A DNA stretch of 64,000 nucleotides from Paenibacillus solani (lineage in GTDB: Bacteria > Bacillota > Bacilli > Paenibacillales > Paenibacillaceae). The stretch's first letter is position 1. Each line of letters starts with the position of its first letter. The notes under the pieces are model-generated. The model searched no databases. It saw only the letters and a list, made by a program, of their open reading frames with translations, and had not been told where the DNA came from. The stretch is taken from contig NZ_LIUT01000003.1 of the NCBI RefSeq assembly GCF_001277345.1, positions 480,273 through 544,272 on the forward strand. Direction: 5' to 3'. The position numbers and the translations under genes were made by a program. Of the stretch, positions 17,926 through 26,620 are shown in pieces.

Positions 17926-19809
17926 CTACAGATACACCCCCTCGGCACTGGACACAAACTGCTCCTCAAGCGTCCGGTTAATTCTCGACATGATCGTATC
18001 CAGATCAGCACCCGAATTAATATCTCCTGTCGTCATCTGCACGGTTGGCGTTAAAGTAATCATATTACTAATCGCATTCACTTCCGCCAAGTCGCGCATA
18101 ACCTTCAGATCCTCGCTCGCCACGTCTACCGAGTTATCCACTTTACCAATGGAATCGATGCTGCCGCCCGCAGGGGCTACCGGAATTGGAGCTGTTGGCA
18201 TTGTGGACACTGGTGGGGTTGAGGGTGTTTTTGGATAGGTAACATCGTATCCGGTTTTGCCGTTGTTAAACTCCTTCAGCAAGTCTTCGTTAGCGCTTGT
18301 GTCGATTTCGGGCATAAACTTTTTCTTCATCTCATCCATTGAAAAGTTTTCGATCGCTTCTTGGCCAACCTTCTTAGCCCCCGAATAATCGGCTTGGTAC
18401 TCTATTAATGCAATCTGCTTCGCTTCAACGCCCAGGAGACCTGCAAAAAAGCCGCTGACTTTATTGATTGCATTCAATATGCCATTAATGATATTTATGA
18501 CCGTATTGACCGTATTCTGCGCCACGTCCACGATAAAGCCAAATGCATTGCTGAATGCTTGCTTCAGTCCTTGACTGGCCGACATTAAAGTTAAAATAAC
18601 GGTAACAATCACAATGATCAACGAAATGATCCTCATAAACGGATTCGCATTCATCACAGCCCACAATCCTTTAAATGCTGTGGACAGGAACTGAACTCCA
18701 GCTGAGAATAGCAACGAGATCACATTCCCAATTGCAAAAATGCTGAGCAACAATAAAATGCCTCCGATTAACGGAAACAGCACAAATCCAACGGATGAAA
18801 TCGCATTTTTAACAAATTCCCAAGCTGGAGGCACAATCTCTGCAATCCATAAAAATAACTGGGCTACAAAAGATAAACCCATGGTAATAATTTGAATGAA
18901 CAAATCAAAGGTCCCTGTCTCAAAAGCAGAATTAAGCATATCCAGTATGGGCGTAAGTGAAGCGAGTGCTCCACTCCCCATCTCGGCAAAAGAGCCATTA
19001 ATATGTCCAATAAGCTCCTGCCATTTGTTTACCGGAGTATCCAGCATGGTGTTTAGACCTTCTTGAGTCATTCCTGACTTCTGAAGAAGCTGATCCATGG
19101 AACCCAAGAATGATTCGAAGTTGCCTTGGGATGCCTGGATTTCACTATTAAATGCATCCATTTGAATATCAGGAATATTGAAATCCTTCGCCAGGCTGTC
19201 CGTGTCACCCCTCATAGCACTCATAATGGCAGCTGTTGCATCAGAAGTGCTTTTTCCGCCCGGTGACAATTTGCTCAGGCGTGCTGCAAAGTTGTTGAGC
19301 TCCGCTATCTGATCAGAGTTTTTTGTCATTGACATAAATGTTAAAGCATTCTGCATTGTTTCTTTAACATCCATGCCCGCGTTAAGCGCGTCCTGTCTAA
19401 ACTTCTCAAACATGGCGGCGCCCACCTCAGGATTGCCTACTCTAACTTTCATCAAATCTTTGAGAGATTCTTCTTCAGCTGCTGGCACAATTGTCATTTT
19501 CGCAACAAATTTTAGTGTACTTTGTATCTTCTTCAGCCCGGCAAACACTTTGCTTAAATGGTTTGCCTCCTGAGTACCTTCTTGAATGGTTTCATTCAAA
19601 TTTTGCTGCTCAGCCGCAGCGTTTTGAATCTCAATACTCGTGTTATTAATATGATTCTGCATCATCACAACCTGCACGTTGACCTGGTTAAAATTATTCA
19701 AAATCTTTGTAAACCCAGATAGGGCCGGTGCTAAGTTAGGTTCAAACACTACAGGCTGAACCATAGTTTGACTTGGGACTAGTGCTGCAGCATTTCCTAT
19801 TTCCGCCAT
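17926..19809 (-). CDS. Tape measure protein, module A
   Basis: A 627-residue protein in the tape measure (XkdO) position. The N-terminal third is helical with a coiled coil around residues 45-80. The centre (about 295-420) is strongly hydrophobic with several membrane-length segments (LFPLIGGILLLLSIFAIG, IISLIIVIVTVILTLM). The C-terminus is Pro/Thr-rich then helical. Tape measures set tail length, at about 0.15 nm per residue in known tails, so this copy predicts a tail near 90 nm. GAAGGGGGTGAAGG precedes the ATG. It starts 27 bases after the frameshift product ends. Confidence 0.85.
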   Translation of the reverse strand: MAEIGNAAALVPSQTMVQPVVFEPNLAPALSGFTKILNNFNQVNVQVVMMQNHINNTSIEIQNAAAEQQNLNETIQEGTQEANHLSKVFAGLKKIQSTLKFVAKMTIVPAAEEESLKDLMKVRVGNPEVGAAMFEKFRQDALNAGMDVKETMQNALTFMSMTKNSDQIAELNNFAARLSKLSPGGKSTSDATAAIMSAMRGDTDSLAKDFNIPDIQMDAFNSEIQASQGNFESFLGSMDQLLQKSGMTQEGLNTMLDTPVNKWQELIGHINGSFAEMGSGALASLTPILDMLNSAFETGTFDLFIQIITMGLSFVAQLFLWIAEIVPPAWEFVKNAISSVGFVLFPLIGGILLLLSIFAIGNVISLLFSAGVQFLSTAFKGLWAVMNANPFMRIISLIIVIVTVILTLMSASQGLKQAFSNAFGFIVDVAQNTVNTVINIINGILNAINKVSGFFAGLLGVEAKQIALIEYQADYSGAKKVGQEAIENFSMDEMKKKFMPEIDTSANEDLLKEFNNGKTGYDVTYPKTPSTPPVSTMPTAPIPVAPAGGSIDSIGKVDNSVDVASEDLKVMRDLAEVNAISNMITLTPTVQMTTGDINSGADLDTIMSRINRTLEEQFVSSAEGVYL

Positions 19810-19836
19810 TCCTTCACCCCCTTCTTCTACAACCTA

Positions 19837-20007
19837 TCACCGCTTCCGTACCCGCTCACGCTTCTCCTTCTCCACCCGCATTGAGATCATGGCATAGATG
19901 GCGGCCCGTTCCCGGGCCGACATCGCCATAAGTTGGTGAGGAAGGATGTGCAGTTCATGGAGGGCGTAGTACGCATAGTTCGCATCACCGTCGCCCTCTT
20001 TGATTAG
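19837..20007 (-). CDS. Frameshift extension (T part) of the tail assembly chaperone, module A
   Basis: This frame has no start of its own. It joins the chaperone gene by -1 slippage at A AAA AAC and adds 56 residues (LIKEGDGDANYAYYALHEL then a basic, helical tail ending RVRKR). The combined G-T product would be about 196 residues. In lambda-like and PBSX-like tails the longer form recruits tube subunits to the tape measure. Its end lies 27 bases before the tape measure start, which is the standard arrangement. Confidence 0.85.
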   Translation of the reverse strand, partial: LIKEGDGDANYAYYALHELHILPHQLMAMSARERAAIYAMISMRVEKEKRERVRKR

Positions 20008-20426
20008 TTTTTTACTTCATCCACCAGCTCGTTCATATCTCGGTCAAAACCGTTTAGGGCTTGTACCTGCTCGCCAAGTGCGGCGAACTCACCGGGCAGC
20101 AGCATTTTGCGGAGCAGAGATTCTGCACCGAGTACGCCGTAGGATTTTTGCAGCTCGCTATTTTTCAAATCCGGGAAGATAACACTCGATACCATCAGCT
20201 TCGCCATATAGTCATTCGGGTCAATTTCTGGCGTGAATAAGCCATTCTTTCCCTTGACCTTGCGGGTAGCCGCTTTGCGGCACTCCTGATTCTCCTCCTC
20301 GGTGATGCTGCGCAGTTTCCAAGGCACAGGCCTTCCTTCAGCATCCTTGAAACGAACAGACACCACGAATTCCTCCGTGATCTCCGCAGATGACTGTCCA
20401 GCAAAAAACATACTAAAATCGCTCAT
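20004..20426 (-). CDS. xkdN: Tail assembly chaperone XkdN-like (G part), module A
   Basis: A 140-residue protein of the XkdN/phage tail assembly chaperone type. Features include a beta-rich start (FVVSVRFKDAEGRPVPWKLRSI) and a helical second half with LLRKMLLPGEFAALGEQVQALNGF, a motif repeated in the module B copy (RRMLLAGELDAVGDKVLELSGF). The last codons before the stop, GTA AAA AAC TAA, hold a canonical slippery heptamer. GAGGAGGAAGG lies before the ATG. It follows the tube gene by 28 bases. Confidence 0.88.
   Translation of the reverse strand: MSDFSMFFAGQSSAEITEEFVVSVRFKDAEGRPVPWKLRSITEEENQECRKAATRKVKGKNGLFTPEIDPNDYMAKLMVSSVIFPDLKNSELQKSYGVLGAESLLRKMLLPGEFAALGEQVQALNGFDRDMNELVDEVKN
20007..20013 (-). 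promoter_or_regulatory. -1 ribosomal frameshift site A AAA AAC, module A
   Basis: The heptamer reads X XXY YYZ in the zero frame (GTA AAA AAC) immediately before the stop codon TAA. The -1 frame beyond it is open for 56 codons. Confidence 0.88.
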
Positions 20427-20454
20427 ATTCCTTCCTCCTCATATATGTTCAGTA

Positions 20455-20913
20455 TTAGGCCAATGGGGTAAACGGTGTCTCAATCCGCACATTCTCAAAC
20501 GTGAAGGCTACTTCTTCTTCCAGCGCCTCTGCTTCGGTGTCGAGGGAAGCCATGATTACACTATCCAGATTGACCCCTTCCAAAATCACCGTCTGACGTC
20601 CCGTGGCCGAACCCGGATCCTCATTACGCACCTCAATCATGAAGTAGACGTCTTTACCGGTCTGAATGTATTCCATCATCAACTCTCGGAAGAGCGTGGT
20701 TACATAGTAAATGGTCATCGTGCCGCTGCCCTTCCAGCCAATGGCCTTATGCTGTACAGCGCGTTGCCCCATCGTTTTCAGCTCTGCTTTTTCTTTTTCC
20801 ACCGTGGCTTCCAGTGTTTTAATGTAGAACATTTCCTCCATACGTTCGCCAATTTTGACGAATGCCTTACCCTCTTGTCCGGAAATCGTGTCATTTGCCC
20901 GCAAAAATGCCAT
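20455..20913 (-). CDS. xkdM: Tail tube protein XkdM-like, module A
   Basis: A 152-residue tube protein of the XkdM (DUF2001) family. The order is an N-terminal DTISGQEGKAFVKIGERMEEMF strand pair, the conserved EATVEKEKAELKTMG segment, GWKGSGTMTIYYVT, and the C-terminal EVAFTFENVRIETPF. The hexameric rings form the inner tube that the sheath drives into the target. The gene starts 1 base after the sheath stop. The family pattern is shared with the 135-residue module B copy. Confidence 0.9.
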   Translation of the reverse strand: MAFLRANDTISGQEGKAFVKIGERMEEMFYIKTLEATVEKEKAELKTMGQRAVQHKAIGWKGSGTMTIYYVTTLFRELMMEYIQTGKDVYFMIEVRNEDPGSATGRQTVILEGVNLDSVIMASLDTEAEALEEEVAFTFENVRIETPFTPLA

Positions 20914-20914
20914 C

Positions 20915-22234
20915 TTAGACCACCTTCACTTTCATATATACTTTTTCAATTGCATCCACTGGCTGTACCTTGATATCCACAAACAGCACATCACCTTCTG
21001 TACCCGGCGTCACCACAATATCTCCGTTCGCATCGAAGTTTTGAATCGCCCCAATATTCTGCAGAGATGCAAAATACGCCGCACACTCTGCCCAGAATAG
21101 CGTCCGGCCATCTACATTGTTATCTACCTTGCCGATATAGGACTTCTCAAAAATCAGCTTCAAATCATTAGCGATGCCATCCAGCACGCGAACCACACGG
21201 TTTTTGGAAAAATGCCGCGCTTTGGCCGGCTCAATCGAGGTAAAGCTATTAATATCTTGCTCCACCACGGCCTTGCCTCCACTGTAGTTGAACAGAAACT
21301 CGCCTTTCGTGAGCGCCTCTTCAATCTCGGTGTGGCTCAGGCGAACATCGGTATCCACCGCTTCATCGTAAGCCGCATACGTAAGGGATTCGTTAACAGC
21401 GGCCGCAGCCGTAGCGCCAGTTACCCAAGCAACTGCCTTCACCTTGTCCACAACGGTGCCGTCGGTGAGAACGACGCCATTTTTCACACTAATAACTCCT
21501 TCATAATCCGCAGCGGAATAATCAGACAGCACAGCTTGTACCTTCTTACCTTCTTGCTCACGAAGGCGCTTGACGAATGCTGTATATAGGGACTTAAGCG
21601 TTGGGTCAGCCGACAACAGACCTACGGTCTGGAAATCCTGAACCTCAAGCGCAGCAAGGAAATCTACATGCTCTTGGTTCGTTACAGTGCCATTGGCACC
21701 GCCTGTCAGAGCGAATCCTGCTGTTGCTGCTAAATCACCCGTATCCGGCGCGAAGGTTACATACAAATTCGGTTCCAGTTCTGCTGCACTACCTACAAGC
21801 TGCTTGTCTACGATTTTTCCGCTCAACAGGGTGCTAACCACGAATTTACCGGGATCATCCACCGCGTTCTCAACAACGATCTGGAGATCGTTACCACGTT
21901 CGCCGCCGTAAAGAGCAGTTACTTTCAGTCCGGCAACAGAACCTGCAGCTTGCGTGCCGCTATTTAAACGATACAGCAGTAGTGTTCCTACACGCTTAAG
22001 CACTTCTTTTACTGCGAGCAGTTTTGGCGATGTGACATCATAACCCAGCACCTCAACCAGATTGGTGCCTGGTTTGATCGTCAGAATTCTATTTGGCTCG
22101 CCCCATGAAAGAGATAAGCCCAGCGCCGCAGTCCCCCTTTCACCTACGCGCCCGATCGGCTGCTCTTGCGATGAAATTTGGGTGTATACCCCTGGTCTTA
22201 CTTTATTGGGTGTTGTCCATGTTCCTCCGGCCAT
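20915..22234 (-). CDS. xkdK: Contractile tail sheath protein XkdK-like, module A
   Basis: A 439-residue sheath protein. It begins AGGTWTTPNKVRPGVYTQI, the same signature that opens the module B sheath. The core sheath domain includes RVGTLLLYRLNSG and GGANGTVTNQEHVDFLAAL, and the conserved C-terminal domain has INSFTSIEPAKARHFSKNRVVRVLD and YIGKVDNNVDGR. A sheath proves the tail is contractile (myovirus/R-type). AAAAAGGAGG precedes the ATG. It is 49 residues shorter than the B copy. Confidence 0.92.
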   Translation of the reverse strand: MAGGTWTTPNKVRPGVYTQISSQEQPIGRVGERGTAALGLSLSWGEPNRILTIKPGTNLVEVLGYDVTSPKLLAVKEVLKRVGTLLLYRLNSGTQAAGSVAGLKVTALYGGERGNDLQIVVENAVDDPGKFVVSTLLSGKIVDKQLVGSAAELEPNLYVTFAPDTGDLAATAGFALTGGANGTVTNQEHVDFLAALEVQDFQTVGLLSADPTLKSLYTAFVKRLREQEGKKVQAVLSDYSAADYEGVISVKNGVVLTDGTVVDKVKAVAWVTGATAAAAVNESLTYAAYDEAVDTDVRLSHTEIEEALTKGEFLFNYSGGKAVVEQDINSFTSIEPAKARHFSKNRVVRVLDGIANDLKLIFEKSYIGKVDNNVDGRTLFWAECAAYFASLQNIGAIQNFDANGDIVVTPGTEGDVLFVDIKVQPVDAIEKVYMKVKVV

Positions 22235-22235
22235 T

Positions 22236-22409
22236 TTAGATGACCTCCTTTTTCAAAAATGTGGTGAGTTGCTCTTTCGCTTGTTGAACGGTGTACGTTT
22301 TGCCCTCTTCGAGAATGGCGCTCAGCACATCCTTCTCACGATTACTGAATTGATTGGATTGTGCCAGCTGTTGCTTGTTGAATGCCGGTGCTGTTTCTTT
22401 TTTACTCAT
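22236..22409 (-). CDS. YqzN/YkzM-like small protein, module A
   Basis: A 57-residue protein (MSKKETAPAFNKQQ at the start) with the YqzN/YkzM pattern: a helix around REKDVLSAILEEGKTYT followed by a second helix ending FLKKEVI. It lies between terminator and sheath genes, exactly where PBSX and skin carry ykzM/yqzN. GGGAGGCG precedes the ATG, which overlaps the upstream stop as ATGA. Its role is unknown, possibly sheath assembly. Confidence 0.85.
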   Translation of the reverse strand: MSKKETAPAFNKQQLAQSNQFSNREKDVLSAILEEGKTYTVQQAKEQLTTFLKKEVI

Positions 22410-22843
22410 TTCAATTCGCCTCCCTGTTTCAATGTCTTCATCTTCATATCTGTTTCTTCTTGATCCGTTGTCATCTGAATGATATACTCTGCGCGAAAAT
22501 ATCCCTCTCCTGTTTCCCCTTCACTCCCCGTTGGCCGCTCCCACGCCACTGATGAGGCGCGGCAAGGCCGGCCATCAACCTCTAGTGAAGTCAACGATTC
22601 AAGCATCTCGTCCATGATCGTCGCCACTGGCTTCCCCTCCACTGTCACGTAAGAGATGCGGAAACGAAAACGAGCCGCATATCGATTGGTCGATATCGGC
22701 TCGAGTTCGGCTAGGGTTAGCTCGGTATGGAAGTATGGGGGTGGTGGTGCTGTATCATCCTTCTCTCTGGAACAGAGAAGGATGTCAGGGAAGGAACTTG
22801 TGAGCTTGGCTGTTAGAGCATAGTTAATTTGTAGGATTGTCAT
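22406..22843 (-). CDS. Phage tail terminator family protein, module A
   Basis: A 145-residue protein. The pattern ILQINYALTAKLTSSFP at the start and RFRISYVTVEGKP in the middle fits the tail terminator/completion family of PBSX-like phages, which caps tube and sheath at the end away from the baseplate. ATG 22843 follows AAAGGAAC. It is the first gene of module A. The gap to the module B fiber is 130 bases without a terminator, so one transcript probably spans both modules. Confidence 0.7.
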   Translation of the reverse strand: MTILQINYALTAKLTSSFPDILLCSREKDDTAPPPPYFHTELTLAELEPISTNRYAARFRFRISYVTVEGKPVATIMDEMLESLTSLEVDGRPCRASSVAWERPTGSEGETGEGYFRAEYIIQMTTDQEETDMKMKTLKQGGELK

Positions 22844-22973
22844 GAGTGTTCCTTTCTGTATTTGGTAGAATCTTCCCAAAGAGAACTGTTAACGCTTTAG
22901 TGTAGATATATTGAGAGAACAGATGCTCATATTGGAGCGTAAATTGATTGCTAGTTATAAAATAAAAGTCGAC
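22844..22973. other. Junction between tail modules B and A
   Basis: About 130 AT-rich bases. No terminator, and no -35/-10 pair at acceptable spacing on the - strand. No remnant of xkdX, fiber-accessory or lysis genes was found here, so module B ends directly after its fiber. Confidence 0.5.
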
Positions 22974-24065
22974 TTATGAATAAACCTGACCTCCACTACT
23001 TCGAAATATTCTATTTGTGCCTGTAAGATTAGGTGAACTGTCAAATAAAATAGCCGAACTCACACTATATACAGCATAATTTCCTGAACCCGTGCAGCTA
23101 TCAGCTCTCAAGGTGCCTCCACCTCTAAGCCATATTGCATAATTACTTATATTTGAGAAGTTACAACTTGAAAGAATAACAATAGGAGTATTATCCATCA
23201 TAATACCGTAGCTTCCTCCAATGCGAGTAACATAGCTAATCCCTATATTAAAACAATTCTGTATTTCAATACCATAAATTGCATTTGAAGAAATGCTAAC
23301 TTTGTTAATACCCACATTAGATGTACAAGAACTTATATTAATGGTTGAGCTTATCGAGACATTAGTTTCGTATCCATAAATGTATATACTTCCACCATGC
23401 TTATTTACAATTTTAAAACCTGGATAAGTCCCAGAATCAGGTTTTATTGTTACATCATACGCCCTAAATGCGGGTAAACTATCAATAGCTGCCTGTATCG
23501 TTGGAAACATTTTTCCAGGGCCAACTGTCAATGTCCGTTCTCCACTTGTTCCATCAAAGTTGTCTGGAGGTTTAACATAGCTTCCTATATTTGAGGAAGT
23601 CACTATATTAGCTGAACCTACCTTTGGTGTACCCGAGAATACAGGTGAATTGAGATTAGCCTTGTTTATTTTCAGATTAGACAATTCCTGTTGAATTTCA
23701 CTTCGTGTTGAGGCTAGTTCACTTCGCGTTGATGCTATCTCACTTCGAGTTGTTTCTATTTCACTTCGTGTTGAAGCTATTTTTGTATCTGTATACTTTG
23801 TTGCGTCATTAACTGATTTCGGCGTTGCTGCTTCCGTTACCGAATTGCTATTTAATGCATTGGACAACTGCACGATCCCCTTTTGAGTCAATGATGCAGC
23901 GGGTATATCTACATCGATATTCTTCAGGTCCTCCCGGACCTTCCCAACAGCCTCATCAACCTTATCCCAGTTTTCATTCAGCATGGTCTCAATGTTAAAG
24001 GTCTCGTTGCCATCCACCATTGGGTCTTTCTTCAATAGTCCTAAATTCGGTGTGTTACTAGACAA
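22974..24065 (-). CDS. Tail fiber / receptor-binding protein, module B
   Basis: A 363-residue fiber. The N-terminus (SSNTPNLGLLKKDP) matches the docking region of the module A fiber. It is followed by TQKGIVQLSNALNS (a common phage fiber repeat motif), then five 7-residue repeats of the type STRSEIA (about residues 98-130) predicted to form a trimeric coiled coil, and a C-terminal parallel beta-helix-like region from about residue 180 starting TVGPGKMFPTIQAAID. The start is TTG 24065: AGGAGGTG lies 7-9 bases upstream and would be inside any longer frame. It is less than half the size of the A fiber. Confidence 0.8.
   Translation of the reverse strand: MSSNTPNLGLLKKDPMVDGNETFNIETMLNENWDKVDEAVGKVREDLKNIDVDIPAASLTQKGIVQLSNALNSNSVTEAATPKSVNDATKYTDTKIASTRSEIETTRSEIASTRSELASTRSEIQQELSNLKINKANLNSPVFSGTPKVGSANIVTSSNIGSYVKPPDNFDGTSGERTLTVGPGKMFPTIQAAIDSLPAFRAYDVTIKPDSGTYPGFKIVNKHGGSIYIYGYETNVSISSTINISSCTSNVGINKVSISSNAIYGIEIQNCFNIGISYVTRIGGSYGIMMDNTPIVILSSCNFSNISNYAIWLRGGGTLRADSCTGSGNYAVYSVSSAILFDSSPNLTGTNRIFRSSGGQVYS
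23697..23780. repeat. 21-bp tandem repeat, four copies, in the module B fiber
   Basis: Units start at 23697, 23718, 23739 and 23760, each close to TTCACTTCGTGTTGAAGCTA. Each encodes one heptad of the coiled coil, so copy number changes would alter stalk length without breaking the frame. Confidence 0.85.
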
Positions 24066-24066
24066 C

Positions 24067-24633
24067 TCAAACACCTCCTGCAAATTTGTTTAATGGCGTT
24101 TGGCCCATGTCTAACAGGGTCATCACGTCATGAATATCGCGTATCAACAAGTAGTTGAACGCATATGACACTACCAAATGCGCCGGCTTGATCTCTTCGA
24201 TCGCCGCCTTCAAATCCTCCAGATTCGGCGGGATGCCGAGTGTATCCACAAATTTAACGGTAAAGCCCCACTCCTCGGGCTGGAAGGATACCTCGACCTT
24301 GCCGCCGTCATAGGCTTCGGCCACATTTTTTACGAGCGCACCTGAGAAGGTTCCCGCTCCGCGTAGCTTAGACTCAAGCACAGCCCGCCGCTGCTCGATC
24401 GGCTTGTTCCGGTCTGTCGGAATACCGAGCTCCATTTCCCAGCGTTCCAGGCCCCAGGTTGCTGTGCGGACATAGAACTGGTCTGCGGCTGAGTTCAGCG
24501 CTTGGTAGAGCGCGTCCAGCTCGCTGCCCTTGGCATCCATATCGGCTTGCATGACACGGGAGGTCTCGTAATAGGCCGGAAGATAAGAAAACAGCTCGCG
24601 ACCACGCAAGCTGTTCATTCTCACATTATTCAC
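24067..24633 (-). CDS. xkdU: XkdU/YmfQ-like baseplate protein (DUF2313), module B
   Basis: A 188-residue counterpart of the module A protein, with the same landmarks: YLPAYYETSRVM, WGLERWEMELGIP, EQRRAVLESKLRG and IEEIKPAHL. It links the baseplate to the fiber. GTG 24633 overlaps the xkdT stop and has GGTGAG upstream; ATG 24618 is a possible alternative start. The stop overlaps the fiber ribosome site region, with a 1-base gap to the fiber TTG. Confidence 0.87.
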   Translation of the reverse strand: MNNVRMNSLRGRELFSYLPAYYETSRVMQADMDAKGSELDALYQALNSAADQFYVRTATWGLERWEMELGIPTDRNKPIEQRRAVLESKLRGAGTFSGALVKNVAEAYDGGKVEVSFQPEEWGFTVKFVDTLGIPPNLEDLKAAIEEIKPAHLVVSYAFNYLLIRDIHDVMTLLDMGQTPLNKFAGGV

Positions 24634-25780
24634 TTACGCTCACCGTCCCGAGCACCGCTACCTGACCGGAGCCAATTTCGATATTTTGCTGCTCGGTATG
24701 ACCGTTAATCGTCAAATCCGTATAGTCGATGATAATCGGAATATCCAGCAGTACGGCGGCAATTCTCGTGTAACGAACCAAAGGATCTTTCCTATTAAAA
24801 GCAATCTGCTGTAAATAACTCCGAACGCCCTCCTCAATAAGCTTCCGAATTTCATCCATCGTTGAAGGCTGCTCCTGTGTACGCTGTACTTTGACGGAGA
24901 TATTAATCGGAACTTCCAACGCGGGCATCACAGTGATAACCGGACCCGCCGGGGCAACGCCTTCACCCTGTCCATCCTGGGTTGGGTCAATATGCAACTG
25001 CACGGCATCCACGATATCCTGGCTTGCTGCACGCTTGTCCGTATCCAAAAGATACAGACCAACCGTACCGGGTCCTTGCCATAACGGTGCAACTTCCACG
25101 CCGCCAACGCCGGCGATTTCATTGGCCCACTGCCTGTACTGCGCTTTGTTGCCGCTCGTTCCCTGACTTCGAACTTTAGCGTAAAAACGCTCCAACAGCG
25201 ACTGATTGCTCTCGGTATTGCTCCCGCTCCGTGTAGGCTCAGGATTCGTAACCGAGGTCACGCCGCTGATTGAAGTCATCAAGAGCTGAATAACGTCTGC
25301 GGGAACATTGCCGCTGCTCCCGGGTACAACCGCCCGAATCGGTGCCATGCCGGTACCCAAGTCACTGAGCGTAACGCCTGAGGTGGTTACATACTCCACT
25401 GAGGACTCCCCGGAGCCCTCATCAGCTGGCGTAGCGACATAGGTTTTAGCAGGGACGATTGTCCCCGGTTTCCCTGTAAACACTACACTGCCGGAAGAAG
25501 CGACCGCTTCCCGCCTAGTGATACCATGCTCTGCTGTCCTCAGATCGAGCTCGGCAGAGCGGATATCCGGATGATCACTTGCTACGGTACTCGCAAAGCC
25601 TCGGCGCAGTAGCTCCTGTGCCCACAATGCAGCTTCAGACAGCATAAATGCGACCGGCGCCTGCGCATCCCAAATAAAAGAGCCCTCTGACTTGTCGATG
25701 TCCGAAGGCACTTTGTTCAGCATGCGGTTCATGATGTTCTCTTCCGTCTGATCCAACAAATATAACGGCAAGTCTGCCAT
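24626..25780 (-). CDS. xkdT: XkdT-like baseplate J (gp47) protein, module B
   Basis: A 384-residue wedge protein. It has DKSEGSFIWDAQAPVAFMLSE near the N-terminus, a TPADEGSGESSVEYVT-type insertion in the first third, YAKVRSQGTSGNKAQYRQWA in the middle, and RYTRIAAVLLDIPIIIDY at the C-terminus, parallel to the module A copy. The gene shares one base with the xkdS stop (TGATG) and overlaps xkdU by 8. Confidence 0.9.
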   Translation of the reverse strand: MADLPLYLLDQTEENIMNRMLNKVPSDIDKSEGSFIWDAQAPVAFMLSEAALWAQELLRRGFASTVASDHPDIRSAELDLRTAEHGITRREAVASSGSVVFTGKPGTIVPAKTYVATPADEGSGESSVEYVTTSGVTLSDLGTGMAPIRAVVPGSSGNVPADVIQLLMTSISGVTSVTNPEPTRSGSNTESNQSLLERFYAKVRSQGTSGNKAQYRQWANEIAGVGGVEVAPLWQGPGTVGLYLLDTDKRAASQDIVDAVQLHIDPTQDGQGEGVAPAGPVITVMPALEVPINISVKVQRTQEQPSTMDEIRKLIEEGVRSYLQQIAFNRKDPLVRYTRIAAVLLDIPIIIDYTDLTINGHTEQQNIEIGSGQVAVLGTVSVSE

Positions 25781-26241
25781 CAGATCACCACGCTTTCTAT
25801 AATTTCCGTTTCATCCCGAACGTTCGTAATGCGGCAGCTGAAACGGCAAGCTTCTCCTTCCCAGGCAAAAAGGAATTGATCCACACTATCTGTCCGCGCG
25901 TCTGCAAGCAGCATCTCGGTTACCATACGCTGAATCTCGCTCTCTTGCAGAGAACGGTCGTAGCCTTTGCCGATCAGCTCTTCCAGCTCGCTGCCATAAT
26001 CATGCGTGTAGATCAGATGACGGTAACGCGGCGTGCGGATCGCTTTTTCACACCAGATTACCCAGGCTTCCTTCTCGTCCGCTACTGTAATTTTCCGGGT
26101 CGGAGACATGACGAACTCACCGGCTTCAAAATCATATCGCCAGCTCCGTCCAAAAACAGCTCCGACTCCTTCCAGCACCTTCGGATCCGTTGCATCCGTC
26201 CAGATCATGTCATCGCCTTCCGGGAATAAATTAGCCACCAC
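25780..26241 (-). CDS. xkdS: XkdS-like protein (DUF2634), module B
   Basis: A 153-residue gp25-like wedge protein with the core RTPRYRHLIYTHDYGSELEELIG, the same pattern as the module A copy. The N-terminal part (about 40 residues) is longer than in A. Its GTG 26241 overlaps the end of xkdR by 11 bases, with AAGGTGG at suitable spacing; the GTG at 26238 is an alternative. Confidence 0.87.
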   Translation of the reverse strand: MVANLFPEGDDMIWTDATDPKVLEGVGAVFGRSWRYDFEAGEFVMSPTRKITVADEKEAWVIWCEKAIRTPRYRHLIYTHDYGSELEELIGKGYDRSLQESEIQRMVTEMLLADARTDSVDQFLFAWEGEACRFSCRITNVRDETEIIESVVI

Positions 26242-26620
26242 TGCTCACCACCTTACATACGACAACCACGTCATTACCGCCGTTGACCCGAACCGCGAGC
26301 ACGCGGTCTCCCGGTTTCAGACCTTTTCCCAGCTCAAGACGGGTATCCTCGATTTCGTTCTCTTCCATATCAAATACCATATTCTGCTGCTGCCCCCCCA
26401 AAGTGACGATGCCCTTGGCAGTATAACGAGGGATGGACAACAATCCCGGGAGCTCCGCGACCATATAGTCCGGCATTTCATGCTTGAAATCATCCAGTTT
26501 CAGCCCCGTTGAGGTTATCGTGCCAAGCACAGCCCCTATTCCGCTTACGGCTTGCCGCGTTTGCTTATTTAATGAGGCATATAGGGAGGACGCCAGTTGT
26601 CCATAGGGGTCTTTATTCAA
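26231..26620 (-). CDS. xkdR: XkdR-like protein (DUF2577), module B
   Basis: A 129-residue hub component. The N-terminal helix (YGQLASSLYASLNKQ) precedes a small barrel (GAVLGTITSTGLKLDDF) and the C-terminal GDRVLAVRVNGGNDVVVVCKV, which corresponds to GDTVLLLRYQGG in module A. The start is TTG 26620, supported by AGGAGG 7 bases upstream. It overlaps xkdQ by 8 and xkdS by 11 bases. Confidence 0.82.
   Translation of the reverse strand: MNKDPYGQLASSLYASLNKQTRQAVSGIGAVLGTITSTGLKLDDFKHEMPDYMVAELPGLLSIPRYTAKGIVTLGGQQQNMVFDMEENEIEDTRLELGKGLKPGDRVLAVRVNGGNDVVVVCKVVSSGG

Noticed and set aside
22844..22973. A second promoter for module A
   Set aside because: No hexamer pair at acceptable spacing was found; read-through from module B is simpler.
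23697..23780. Short regularly spaced repeats as a CRISPR array
   Set aside because: The units are directly adjacent without spacers and encode coiled-coil heptads inside the fiber gene.
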